Positions 14,314 to 21,640 of a stretch of 21,885 nucleotides of DNA are shown piece by piece. Each line of letters opens with the position of its first letter. Position 1 is the first letter of the stretch. The notes beneath the pieces are model-generated. The model ran no database searches. It saw only the letters and a program-made list of their open reading frames with translations, and had not been told where the DNA came from. Position numbers and translations under genes: made by a program. Source of the DNA: Actinomycetes bacterium (GTDB lineage: Bacteria; Actinomycetota; Acidimicrobiia; Acidimicrobiales; RAAP-2); NCBI GenBank assembly GCA_021777285.1, contig JAJYDR010000022.1, positions 1-21,885 on the forward strand, in the 5' to 3' direction.

Positions 14314-15681
14314 GTGGCCGACTACCTCCCGCACACCGACGACGAGGTCGAGGCGATGCTCGCCTTTCTCGGTCTTCAAACTCTTGATGACCTCTTCGCA
14401 CACATACCCGCCGCGATCCGGCTCGCCGCCGGGGCCACCGGTCTGCCCGAAGGCCGTTTCGAGCCCGACGTCGCCGACCAGTTCGCACAGTTCACGCGGG
14501 CCAATCGTGCTACCGCGAGTCAGATGATCTGCTTCGCCGGGGGTGGGGCCTACGACCACGAGGTGCCCAATGTCGTCAAGGCCCTGGCCTCTCGAAGCGA
14601 GTTCGTGACGGCCTACACGCCCTATCAGCCCGAGGTCGCCCAAGGGGTCCTTCAGGCATTGTTCGAGTATCAGACGCTGGTGTCGCGGCTGAGCGGGCTG
14701 CCCGTGGCCAACGCGTCGCTCTATGACGGTGCGACCGCGCTCGTCGAGGCGCTCAACCTAGCCGGCGGCTCGACAGGCCGCTCCACGATGCTCGTCTCGT
14801 CCGGGGTGCACCCGCACTGGCGCGCCGTGGTGCGCACCTTTGCCCGAGGCACCGGCCACCACGTGATCGAGGTGCCGCTCGTGGAAGGCGTGACCGATTG
14901 GTCGGGCGTGGACGTCGATGAGGCGGCTGCGGTCGTGGTCGCCTACCCGAACTATCTCGGCGTGCTCGAGGACATGGCGGCGGCGCGCGCGAACGCGACG
15001 CGACTGGGCGGTCTCTTCGTGGTGGCCGGGGACCCGGTCGCCGCGGGCGTCCTACGCACAGCGGGGGACTGGGGTGCCGATGTTTACGTCGGTGAGGGTC
15101 AGCCTTTCGGCACGGCCCTGTCTTTCGGTGGCCCCTACCTCGGACTCTTCGCCGTGGCCGCCGAGCACGTTCGACGTCTGCCCGGGCGAATCGTGGGGGA
15201 GACCCTTGACACCAACGGCCGGCGGGCCTTCGTGACGACCCTTCGCGCCCGCGAACAGGACATCCGTCGCGAGAAGGCGACCTCGAACGTCTGCACGAAC
15301 CAGACCTTGATGGCTGTCACCGCGGCGATCCAGCTCGGCTGGCTCGGCACCGCGGGACTGCGTCAGGTCGCGGTGGCGAGCGCCACTGGGGCGCACGCGC
15401 TCTTTGACGCGGTCACCGCCATTGAGGGAGTGGAGCCACTGGTCACGGCCCCGTTCCTACGCGAGTTCGCCGTACGGCTGACGCGCCCGGCCGACGAGGT
15501 CATCGCGACGATGGCGGCCGACGGGATCCTCGCGGGTCTGTCGGTCTCGTCCTTGACTGGCGGGCTCGACCCGTCGATCGCGCACGACCCATCCACTGTC
15601 CTGCTCGTGGCGGTCACGGAACGGCGGACCCAACTGGAACTCGATGCTTACGTTGAGTCACTTCGAAAGGCGGTTCGGTGA
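14314..15681 (+). CDS. gcvPA: Glycine dehydrogenase (decarboxylating) subunit 1
   Basis: N-terminal half of the P protein, which forms the heterotetrameric PLP-dependent glycine decarboxylase together with GcvPB. It lacks the PLP lysine itself. The product is 455 aa. Landmarks: MADYLPHTDDEVEAML at the start, FAGGGAYDHEVP (about 72-83), the strongly conserved AYTPYQPEVAQGVLQALFEYQT (about 99-120), NASLYDGATALVEA, YPNYLGVLED and REKATSNVCTNQTLMA (about 325-340). The GTG at 14314 starts 1 bp after the gcvT stop, with AAGG about 10 nt upstream; an earlier in-frame ATG overlaps gcvT and is not needed. The stop overlaps gcvPB by 4 bp. A split P protein is unlike the single-chain GcvB of mycobacteria. 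Confidence 0.95.
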   Translation: MADYLPHTDDEVEAMLAFLGLQTLDDLFAHIPAAIRLAAGATGLPEGRFEPDVADQFAQFTRANRATASQMICFAGGGAYDHEVPNVVKALASRSEFVTAYTPYQPEVAQGVLQALFEYQTLVSRLSGLPVANASLYDGATALVEALNLAGGSTGRSTMLVSSGVHPHWRAVVRTFARGTGHHVIEVPLVEGVTDWSGVDVDEAAAVVVAYPNYLGVLEDMAAARANATRLGGLFVVAGDPVAAGVLRTAGDWGADVYVGEGQPFGTALSFGGPYLGLFAVAAEHVRRLPGRIVGETLDTNGRRAFVTTLRAREQDIRREKATSNVCTNQTLMAVTAAIQLGWLGTAGLRQVAVASATGAHALFDAVTAIEGVEPLVTAPFLREFAVRLTRPADEVIATMAADGILAGLSVSSLTGGLDPSIAHDPSTVLLVAVTERRTQLELDAYVESLRKAVR

Positions 15682-17189
15682 TGACGGCGGCACAACCCGG
15701 GGGCCGTGCGGCCTCGATCCCCTTGATGGGCCACGAGGTCGAGCCGACGATGTTCGAGCTCTCCGTGCGAGGCCGCTCGGCGGCCCAGCTGCGCACTACC
15801 GGGATCGCCCCACGCGCGCTTGAGTCGATGGTGCCCGCGAGTCACCTCAACCCCGAACCCCTCGTGACCGCCGATCTCGCCGAACGCGACCTCGTGGGCC
15901 ACGTGACGCGCCTCACGCACCGCCAGTTCTCGGTCGACCTGGGTGCGTACCCGCTGGGATCTTGCACCATGAAGTACAACCCGAAGTTCTGCGACGCGGT
16001 CGCGTCCGACCCGGGACTCGCTTCGGTGCACCCCGGTGCGCCCGCGGCCATGGTCCAGGGTTGGCTCGAACTGCTCGTGACCCTCGAGGAGCGCCTGTGT
16101 GCGATCACTGGCATGGCGGCAGCGACCCTGCAGCCGGCCGCGGGCGCGGCGGGGGAGCTGACCGGGCTGCTGCTGATGCGCGCCTTTCATCACGCCAACG
16201 GCAACGAGCGGCGTCGCGTGATCATCCCGGACTCCTCGCACGGCACGAACCCGGCTTCGGTGACCCTCGGCGGGTACCAGGTGACGACGGTGCCGTCTAA
16301 CGATCGCGGCCTCGTCGACCTGGACGCGTTGCGCGCGGCGCTCGGTCCCGACGTCGCGGGGATCATGCTCACCAACCCCAACACCGTCGGGCTCTTCGAG
16401 GAGCAGATCGTCGAGATCGCCGAGGCGGTCCACGACGTCGGGGGCTTGCTGTACTACGACGGCGCGAACCTGAACGCCATCCTCGGCGTCGTGCGGCCCG
16501 GTGACATGGGCTTTGACATCGTGCATATGAACCTGCACAAGACTTTCGCGACGCCCCACGGGGGTGGCGGGCCCGGGGCGGGACCGGTCGCGGTCTCGTC
16601 ACGACTCGAGCAGTTCCTGCCGGGACCACGCGCGACGCGCGTCGATGGTCGCTACGAGTGGGTGACGCCGAGTGCGTCGATCGGCCGGGTGCACGGTTGG
16701 CACGGCAACGCGCTGGTGCTCGCCCGCGCGCTCGCCTACATCGAGGTCCACGGCGGTGCCGGCTTGGAGCGCGTGGCCCAGCACGCCGTCTTGAACGCCA
16801 ACTGGCTGCGCCGACGCCTCGCCGACACGCTGCCCGCGGCCTACGACCGGCCCTGCATGCACGAGTGCGTGCTGACCGCCACGTCGGTGAAGACGGCCCA
16901 CGGGGTGCGAGGTCTCGACATCGCCAAGGCTCTCCTGGACGAGGGGTTCCACGCGCCCACGGTCTACTTCCCCCTGATCGTCGACGAGGCCCTGATGTTC
17001 GAGCCGACCGAGACCGAGAGTCCCCAGACCCTCGAGGCGCTCGCCGCCGCGGTCGAGTCAATCGTCGCGCGAGCGGCCACGGACCCCGAGTCGTTGCACC
17101 GCGCGCCGACGCACACCCCGGTGTCGCGCGTGGACGAGGCCCGCGCGGCGCGCCACCTGATCGCGACCGAGGACGACGCCGAGCGCTGA
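15678..17189 (+). CDS. gcvPB: Glycine dehydrogenase (decarboxylating) subunit 2
   Basis: PLP-bearing half of the P protein; decarboxylates glycine and loads the aminomethyl group onto lipoyl-GcvH. The 503 residues fit GcvPB. Visible features are YPLGSCTMKYNPK (91-103), PDSSHGTNPASV (184-195), TNPNTVGLFE (232-241), YYDGANLNAI (259-268; Asp261 supports the PLP pyridine nitrogen), and the lysine motif HMNLHKTFATPHGGGGPG with Lys288 forming the internal aldimine. The start is GTG 15678 (GTGA overlap with gcvPA, GAAAGG 7 nt upstream) or ATG 15681. The C-terminal 40 residues (PTHTPVSRVDEARAARH onward) are charged, as in homologues. The operon ends here; a short CGCTC/GAGCG hairpin at 17201-17216 follows without a T-run. 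Confidence 0.95.
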   Translation: MMTAAQPGGRAASIPLMGHEVEPTMFELSVRGRSAAQLRTTGIAPRALESMVPASHLNPEPLVTADLAERDLVGHVTRLTHRQFSVDLGAYPLGSCTMKYNPKFCDAVASDPGLASVHPGAPAAMVQGWLELLVTLEERLCAITGMAAATLQPAAGAAGELTGLLLMRAFHHANGNERRRVIIPDSSHGTNPASVTLGGYQVTTVPSNDRGLVDLDALRAALGPDVAGIMLTNPNTVGLFEEQIVEIAEAVHDVGGLLYYDGANLNAILGVVRPGDMGFDIVHMNLHKTFATPHGGGGPGAGPVAVSSRLEQFLPGPRATRVDGRYEWVTPSASIGRVHGWHGNALVLARALAYIEVHGGAGLERVAQHAVLNANWLRRRLADTLPAAYDRPCMHECVLTATSVKTAHGVRGLDIAKALLDEGFHAPTVYFPLIVDEALMFEPTETESPQTLEALAAAVESIVARAATDPESLHRAPTHTPVSRVDEARAARHLIATEDDAER

Positions 17190-17227
17190 GGCGTCGACAT
17201 CGCTCGTTGGAGAGCGTTGAAGCCCGG

Positions 17228-17233
17228 TACCAT
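17228..17233 (+). promoter_or_regulatory. -10 element TACCAT of the C26 peptidase gene
   Basis: TACCAT ends 6 nt before ATG 17240; TTGGAG at 17207-17212 lies 15 bp upstream and is a weak -35 candidate. No Shine-Dalgarno sequence is present. Confidence 0.6.
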
Positions 17234-17239
17234 GGCCTC

Positions 17240-17986
17240 ATGGACGCACCCCTGATCGGCGTGACGGGCCGACGGTGGCCGGCGGCGCGCCTCGGCACGG
17301 CGGTGCCGCTCGCGATGTCGGGGCTCAGTGTTGACGTCCACTTCGCCGACTACGCCGCGTCCATCGCGGCCGCCGGGGGCGTGCCCGTCCAGCTGACGCG
17401 CGACGCGCCAGTGTCTGACCTGGTGAGCCGGCTCGACGGCCTCGTGTTGAGCGGGGGCGCCGACGTCGAGCCCGCCCGCTACGGCGCCCAACCCGAGGCC
17501 GACCTCGGTGAGGTCGAACCCGAGCGCGACGCCTGGGAACTCGAGCTGCTTGCGGCGGCGGCCTCGCTCGACCTGCCGGTGCTCGGGGTCTGTCGGGGTC
17601 TGCAACTGCTCAACGTCGCGTACGGCGGGACGCTGCGCCAGCACGTCGAACTCGACGAGGGCGCCGGGCATCCCCAGTGGGACGTCGACGGGCGGGTCGC
17701 GACCCACGAGGTCACCACCGTTGCGGGAACGGCGCTGCGCGGGCTCGTGGGGGTCTCACTCGGGGTCAACTCACTTCACCACCAGGTCGTCGAGACGGTC
17801 GGTGGGGGACTGGTGGTGACGGCCCACGCCAGTGACGACGTGGTCGAGGGGCTCGAGACGAGCGACGGTCGCATCCTCGCCGTCCAGTGGCATCCCGAGC
17901 TGCTCGCCAAGCCCGACCCGACCTTCACGTGGATCGTCGAGCGAAGCCGTCGTTACCGTGCCCGACGTCCGCTCAGCGCAGGGTAA
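17240..17986 (+). CDS. Peptidase C26 / class I glutamine amidotransferase-like hydrolase (PuuD type)
   Basis: Cytosolic cysteine hydrolase resembling gamma-glutamyl-gamma-aminobutyrate hydrolase (PuuD), which removes gamma-glutamyl groups in polyamine or related amine catabolism. The 248 residues contain LSGGADVEPARYG (70-82), the nucleophile elbow LGVCRGLQLLN with Cys118, a VNSLHHQ segment and the catalytic His-Glu pair in AVQWHPELL. The C-terminal end is basic. ATG 17240 is given by the family N terminus (PLIGVTGRRW) and by the TACCAT box; the longer open frame upstream is antisense-free shadow of gcvPB in another frame. It ends convergently, overlapping crcB by 14 bp. The natural substrate is not determined by the context. 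Confidence 0.85.
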   Translation: MDAPLIGVTGRRWPAARLGTAVPLAMSGLSVDVHFADYAASIAAAGGVPVQLTRDAPVSDLVSRLDGLVLSGGADVEPARYGAQPEADLGEVEPERDAWELELLAAAASLDLPVLGVCRGLQLLNVAYGGTLRQHVELDEGAGHPQWDVDGRVATHEVTTVAGTALRGLVGVSLGVNSLHHQVVETVGGGLVVTAHASDDVVEGLETSDGRILAVQWHPELLAKPDPTFTWIVERSRRYRARRPLSAG

Positions 17987-18335
17987 TCGACATACCCAGG
18001 GCGAAACCGAGTCCCGAGAGTACCGGGGTCGCGACCACGATCGCCGCGGCGTAGCCCCAGTGGTGCTCGCGCTGGAGCAGCGCTGGGACCGCGAAGGCCG
18101 ACGAGAAGGTCGTGAGCCCACCGCAGAAGCCCGTGAGCAGGATCGCGTGGATGTGCGCGTCGCTCGAGGCGCTCAGTCGGTAGACGATCCAGCCGGCGAC
18201 AAAGGCCCCGAGCACGTTGGCCGCGACCGTTGCCCAAGGACGGCGGGTCGGGTGATGGCGTCGCACGAGGTACTCCATGACGAAGCGCAGGGCGGCGCCC
18301 AGCGCGCCCGCCACGGTGAGGAGGGCGAGCGTCAT
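17973..18335 (-). CDS. crcB: Fluoride channel subunit CrcB/FluC
   Basis: Four-helix inner-membrane protein that, as a dual-topology dimer, lets fluoride leave the cell. The product is 120 aa with four hydrophobic segments (about 3-20, 33-53, 61-83, 94-117). Diagnostic motifs are RFVMEYLVRR after TM1, ANVLGAFVAG in TM2 (Asn40 of the pore) and GFCGGLTTFSSAF (69-81), with the Phe residues that line the fluoride path. The ATG at 18335 overlaps the stop of the upstream crcB copy (ATGA), so the two are co-translated; paired crcB genes in Gram-positive and actinobacterial genomes may form heterodimers. The ORF extends further upstream in frame but only as antisense to the partner gene. Confidence 0.92.
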   Translation of the reverse strand: MTLALLTVAGALGAALRFVMEYLVRRHHPTRRPWATVAANVLGAFVAGWIVYRLSASSDAHIHAILLTGFCGGLTTFSSAFAVPALLQREHHWGYAAAIVVATPVLSGLGFALGMSITLR

Positions 18336-18748
18336 GGGTGGTGGCTCAGTCCGAGCCAGGCGGCGAGGACGCCGCTCGCGAGCGAGCAAACGGCGACCCC
18401 AAGGGCAATGGGCACCGAGAGGTGCCAGATCGCTGCCCACGCGACCACCAGGCTCGAGTAGGAAGTGAAGCCACCGAGGAGCCCGGTGATCAGGAGCAGG
18501 CGCCATGGGTCGTTCGGGTCGTGGGCGCGCAACGCCGTGCGCAGCAGCCAGGTCGCGACGTAGACGCCCAGCACGTTGATAACGAGCAGGACCCACGGGA
18601 CTTGGGTCGTCCAGTCCGTCGAGCTCGTCGGGATGTGTTGGAGTTTGAGCGCCAGGTCCCGGATGACCGTGCCGACGCCGCCACCAGCGAGAACAGCACC
18701 GAGGGCCAACGCGAACCGTTTGGGAGGCAGGGTGAGATTGGCCGGCAT
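18332..18748 (-). CDS. crcB: Fluoride channel subunit CrcB/FluC, second copy
   Basis: First gene of the crcB pair, 138 aa, with a 12-residue basic N-terminal extension (MPANLTLPPKRF) before four hydrophobic segments. Pore motifs are present but diverged: INVLGVYVATW in TM2 and GLLGGFTSYSSLV in TM3 (compare GGLTTFSS in the partner, Thr-Phe replaced by Ser-Tyr). The asymmetry fits a heterodimeric Fluc channel in which the two chains have fixed opposite topologies. ATG 18748 is supported by a TAGCCT box (18759-18764) ending 10 nt upstream, so a very short leader is expected and no crcB riboswitch fits. The gene is divergent from the small secreted protein gene. Confidence 0.9.
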   Translation of the reverse strand: MPANLTLPPKRFALALGAVLAGGGVGTVIRDLALKLQHIPTSSTDWTTQVPWVLLVINVLGVYVATWLLRTALRAHDPNDPWRLLLITGLLGGFTSYSSLVVAWAAIWHLSVPIALGVAVCSLASGVLAAWLGLSHHP

Positions 18749-18758
18749 CTGCCTGGGT

Positions 18759-18764
18759 AGGCTA
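18759..18764 (-). promoter_or_regulatory. -10 element TAGCCT of the crcB pair
   Basis: Minus-strand TAGCCT ends 10 nt before the ATG at 18748, implying a leader of about four bases. The spacer is longer than in the other leaderless-type promoters here, so confidence is lower. Confidence 0.45.
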
Positions 18765-18824
18765 GTCGGTCGGATCGTGCTAGCCGGTTCGCGTCGCCTC
18801 GCCAGGTCGTTCTCAACGTCACTT

Positions 18825-18872
18825 TACATAACGTACATTATCGGCGGTAGATCTCAAACTTCCTGGTATAGT
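18825..18872 (+). promoter_or_regulatory. AT-rich promoter region with TATAGT -10 for the secreted protein gene
   Basis: TATAGT (18867-18872) ends 6 nt before GTG 18879. Upstream is an unusually AT-rich patch (18818-18840) with TACAT repeated at 18825-18829 and 18834-18838, nine bases apart, which could be an activator or UP-type element. This is the closest match to a classical TATAAT in the window. Confidence 0.5.
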
Positions 18873-18878
18873 GTCGTC

Positions 18879-19274
18879 GTGCGCCCAGTCCTTGCGTCCA
18901 TCGTTTTCGCCGTGGCTTCGCTCGGTCTTTTCTCGGCGCCCGTGGCGGCGGATCCACCTTCGGCCCGGATTGTGTTGTCCTTCGACTTCAGTGACAACTC
19001 AGTTGCGCCCGCCGTCTCTAACGGGGTCTTTCATATCGCCACTGACGTGCTGCCCGAAGGCACGCGCGGCGTCGTGCGCATGATCGCCATTGCACCGGCC
19101 GACGCCGGCGTGTCCAACCTGCTCTGTCGCTTCCAGAACGTCGTGAAGAGCCGCGTTGAGTGTGGCTTCAACTTCACCGTGGCCGGCACGTGGTTGATTC
19201 GTGCCCAGTACGCGCCGGACCTCTCGTCGCCGATCGCCTTCACGTCGGGCACGAGCATCCGCGTCGGCGACTGA
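18879..19274 (+). CDS. Small secreted protein of unknown function
   Basis: The 131-aa product starts with a Sec signal peptide: MRP, a hydrophobic core LASIVFAVASLGLFSA (about 4-19) and a likely cleavage site after APVAA (around residue 24). The mature domain (about 107 aa) carries two cysteines (in LLCRF and ECGFNF) that could form a disulfide, and alternates hydrophobic residues as in an immunoglobulin-like or beta-sandwich fold (FHIATDVLPEG, FNFTVAGTWLIRAQY). I do not recognise a family. GTG 18879 is set by TATAGT 6 nt upstream; the longer upstream frame is antisense to crcB. It stands alone between divergent crcB and the SDR gene. Confidence 0.72.
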   Translation: MRPVLASIVFAVASLGLFSAPVAADPPSARIVLSFDFSDNSVAPAVSNGVFHIATDVLPEGTRGVVRMIAIAPADAGVSNLLCRFQNVVKSRVECGFNFTVAGTWLIRAQYAPDLSSPIAFTSGTSIRVGD

Positions 19275-19279
19275 CCCCA

Positions 19280-19297
19280 CCTCGACGAGCGTCGAGG
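19280..19297. terminator. Perfect inverted repeat CCTCGACG-AG-CGTCGAGG
   Basis: An 8-bp perfect inverted repeat with 2-nt centre begins five bases after the stop of the secreted protein gene. It can fold as a 7-bp stem with a 4-nt loop. No T-run follows, as is common for actinobacterial terminators; it could instead be an operator. Confidence 0.4.
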
Positions 19298-19310
19298 AAT
19301 CGTGTGTCGC

Positions 19311-19320
19311 GTTTCGAAAC
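19311..19320. promoter_or_regulatory. Palindrome GTTTCGAAAC
   Basis: A perfect 10-bp palindrome lies about 70 bp before the SDR promoter box. It is distinct from the GC-rich surroundings and could bind a regulator; no family is identified. Confidence 0.25.
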
Positions 19321-19380
19321 ATCGTTCCTGACCCTCGCTCGCCACGTGCTCCCTCGTGGGACGTCGCGTGAGCGGCGTTC

Positions 19381-19386
19381 TACACT
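19381..19386 (+). promoter_or_regulatory. -10 element TACACT of the SDR gene
   Basis: TACACT ends 6 nt before ATG 19393. The spacer TCGCAT has no ribosome-binding site. Confidence 0.62.
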
Positions 19387-19392
19387 TCGCAT

Positions 19393-20157
19393 ATGAACGA
19401 ACTCTTCGATGTCTCGGGCAAGGTCGTACTCGTCACCGGTGGCAGCCGCGGGATTGGCGAGATGATCGCTCGCGGATTCGTCGAGGCCGGGGCGTCGGTC
19501 ATCATCACCTCGCGCAAGGCGGACGCCTGCGAAGCCCTGGCGAACGAGCTGTCCGCGTTCGGCCCGTGTCGGGCAATCGCGGCGGACCTCTCCAAGCCCG
19601 ACGAATGCGCTCGACTCGCCGAGGAGGTCGGCGATTCAGGTCGCCTCGACGTGCTCGTGAACAACGCCGGCGCGACCTGGGGCGCGCCCATGGCCGACTA
19701 CGACGAGGCGGCCTTCGAGCGGGTCCTGTCGCTCAACGTCAAGGGGGTTTTTCACCTGACCAAGTTCGCCCGCCCGTTGCTCGAGGCCTCGGCCACTGCG
19801 ACCGACCCGTCGCGAGTGATCAACATCGGGTCGATCGACGGACTGCACGTGCCAGCGATGGAGACGTACGCCTATTCAGCATCCAAGGCCGCAGTCCACC
19901 AGCTCACCCGCCACCTCGCCAAGGCACTCGCACCGCTCGTGACGGTCAACGCCATCGCGCCGGGGCCCTTCGAGTCCAAGATGATGCACGCCACCCTCGA
20001 GGCGTTCGGCGACCAGATAGCCCAGTCGGCGCCGATGCGTCGGATCGGTCAGCCGTCGGATATGGCCGGGGCCGCGATCTTCCTCGCGTCGCCCGCCGCC
20101 AGCTACATCACCGGCGTGATCCTGCCCGTCGACGGAGGGATCGCGACGCTCGCCTAG
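19393..20157 (+). CDS. Short-chain dehydrogenase/reductase (classical SDR)
   Basis: NAD(P)H-dependent oxidoreductase of 254 aa, similar in layout to FabG/RhlG-type 3-oxoacyl reductases. It has the cofactor motif TGGSRGIG (15-22), an Arg41 after the second strand that suggests NADP preference, AADLS (64-68), NNAGATWG (90-97), Asn115 in SLNVKG, catalytic Ser147 in NIGSIDG, and the YSASK motif with Tyr161 and Lys165. VDGGIATLA closes the protein in the usual way. ATG 19393 is set by the TACACT box. Its TAG stop sits in CTAG 20154-20157, shared with the htrA-like gene on the other strand. The substrate is unknown; members often act on acyl thioesters, alcohols or sugars. Confidence 0.9.
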   Translation: MNELFDVSGKVVLVTGGSRGIGEMIARGFVEAGASVIITSRKADACEALANELSAFGPCRAIAADLSKPDECARLAEEVGDSGRLDVLVNNAGATWGAPMADYDEAAFERVLSLNVKGVFHLTKFARPLLEASATATDPSRVINIGSIDGLHVPAMETYAYSASKAAVHQLTRHLAKALAPLVTVNAIAPGPFESKMMHATLEAFGDQIAQSAPMRRIGQPSDMAGAAIFLASPAASYITGVILPVDGGIATLA

Positions 20158-21554
20158 GAGTGCTGGCGCCCGAGTACGACCGTGAGGGTGAGGTGCTTCG
20201 TGGCGCGCACGATGCCGAGCTTGATGGTGTCACCCGGGTGCAGGTCGGAGAGCACGCTCGTGAGGTCCTGGGTGTTGTTGATGGTCGTGCCGTTGAGCGA
20301 CACGATGACGTCACCCTGTCGCACGCCGGCGCGAGCGGCGCCAGTGTTGGCGATGACGCTCATCACCACCGCCCCGGTCGAGACCGTGAAGCCGTACTGC
20401 AACTGCAGGGTCGGGGTCATCGACATGACCTCGACACCGATGAAGGCGCCGTGGTTGACGACGCTCTGGCCAGCCTCAAGCGACTTGAGCAGCGACTCGA
20501 TCGTGGAGACCGGGATCGCGAAGCCGATGTTCTGGGCGCTGGTCCCGTCGGGCAACGTGCCGGCGACCGCGGTGTTCATCCCGATCACGTCGCCGCGAGC
20601 GTCGAGCAATGGTCCACCGGAGTTGCCGGGGTTGATCGCCGCGTCGGTCTGGATCATGTTGCTGAGGGTCTCAGAGCTCGAGGACGTGCCCGCGGTCACG
20701 GTGCGTCCGAGGGCCGAGACGATGCCCTGGGTCACCGTCGGGGTTCCCGCCGCGAGTCCGAGGGCGTTGCCGATCGCGACGACCGCGTCACCGACGACGA
20801 GCGCGTTGGAGTTGCCAAAGGTCACCGTCGGTAGGCCCGAGGCGCCATTGATTCGAATCAGCGCAACGTCGTCGATCGGGTTGGTGCCGATGAGGGTCGC
20901 GGGCAGACTCGTGGTCGAACCGGAACGGGTCACGGTGATCGTCCCGCCGCCGACGGCGGCCGCGATCACGTGGTTGTTCGTGATGACGAGGCCGTTCGAC
21001 GAGATGATCATGCCCGTTCCCTGGTCCTCGGTCCCCTGGCCCTTCACATCGATGGAGACGATGGCCGGCAGGACGCGCTGGACGAGAGTCGGGATCGTGA
21101 GCCCGGTGGGCAGGACCGCACCGGTCGGCGCGTTGGACACGGCGTTGATCGTTACGCCGGGTGTGCCGCTCGATGACGAGGCGCTGAAGTGGCCAGCAAG
21201 CCCACCGACCAGGGCAGCGACCAGCAGCAACGAGATGCGTGAGGACCACGGCGAGCGAGGTGACGAGCGGATCGGGATCGGTGGCTCGCCATTGGTTCCG
21301 AACGTGCCCGTGGGCGCCGCGATCGACTCACCGGTCTTTTGGCCGGAGGGCTCACCGAGCGACGGCGCGGCGGCTGCGTCCGTGGTCTCACCTGGTGACG
21401 GCGCAACAGACGTGGTCGTGGTCTCTTCGGGCGACGGTGGCGTCACGTCATCGTCGGGCGTGGCGGGCGCCACCCACGACGCAAGGTAGTCGAACGATGC
21501 CGGGCCGCCGCTTGGGCGACCACTGTCCTCGGATGACGGTGGAAATTCGCTCAC
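20154..21554 (-). CDS. Membrane-anchored HtrA-like serine protease with PDZ domain
   Basis: Trypsin-fold quality-control protease outside the membrane. The 466-aa protein has a long Pro/Thr/Ser/Glu-rich cytoplasmic region (1-100, with the repeated APSPGE/APSLGE element), one membrane helix (about 107-122), a protease domain (about 155-355) and one PDZ domain (about 370-462). The catalytic triad is complete: His195 in ITNNHVI, Asp229 in PIDDVALIRI and Ser312 in NPGNSGGPL. The PDZ carboxylate loop appears as FIGVEVM, and GVRQGDVIVSLNG is typical. The GTG at 21554 is supported by TAGCAT on the minus strand 6 nt upstream. It resembles actinobacterial PepD/HtrA and DegP-like proteins; which of these is the true orthologue is unclear. 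It ends in the CTAG shared with the SDR gene. Confidence 0.92.
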   Translation of the reverse strand: MSEFPPSSEDSGRPSGGPASFDYLASWVAPATPDDDVTPPSPEETTTTSVAPSPGETTDAAAAPSLGEPSGQKTGESIAAPTGTFGTNGEPPIPIRSSPRSPWSSRISLLLVAALVGGLAGHFSASSSSGTPGVTINAVSNAPTGAVLPTGLTIPTLVQRVLPAIVSIDVKGQGTEDQGTGMIISSNGLVITNNHVIAAAVGGGTITVTRSGSTTSLPATLIGTNPIDDVALIRINGASGLPTVTFGNSNALVVGDAVVAIGNALGLAAGTPTVTQGIVSALGRTVTAGTSSSSETLSNMIQTDAAINPGNSGGPLLDARGDVIGMNTAVAGTLPDGTSAQNIGFAIPVSTIESLLKSLEAGQSVVNHGAFIGVEVMSMTPTLQLQYGFTVSTGAVVMSVIANTGAARAGVRQGDVIVSLNGTTINNTQDLTSVLSDLHPGDTIKLGIVRATKHLTLTVVLGRQHS

Positions 21555-21560
21555 GTCCTC

Positions 21561-21566
21561 ATGCTA
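21561..21566 (-). promoter_or_regulatory. -10 element TAGCAT of the htrA-like gene
   Basis: Minus-strand TAGCAT ends 6 nt before the GTG at 21554; the spacer is GAGGAC, whose GAGG is too close to be a normal Shine-Dalgarno site. Confidence 0.55.
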
Positions 21567-21626
21567 GACATCGCAACGTAATAATCGGCTAAACGGGAGC
21601 GAAATGTTCCTCATGACGAAACCGAG

Positions 21627-21632
21627 TAGATT
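21627..21632 (+). promoter_or_regulatory. -10 element TAGATT of the last gene
   Basis: TAGATT, identical to the gcvH box, ends 8 nt before ATG 21641, so transcription would start at or within two bases of the start codon. Confidence 0.5.
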
Positions 21633-21640
21633 AGTGCCCT

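Noticed and set aside
16369..17298. Long minus-strand open frame opposite gcvPB
   Set aside because: Extremely Arg/Pro/Ser-rich, no recognisable domain, antisense to a clear GcvPB.
18749..18878. Fluoride riboswitch upstream of crcB
   Set aside because: The predicted leader is only a few bases and no crcB-motif-like fold was seen in the divergent gap.
19314..19329. LexA/SOS-box-like TCGAAA-CATC-GTTCCT
   Set aside because: Only about nine of twelve positions match the actinobacterial TCGAAC-N4-GTTCGA consensus, and the downstream SDR is not a typical SOS gene.
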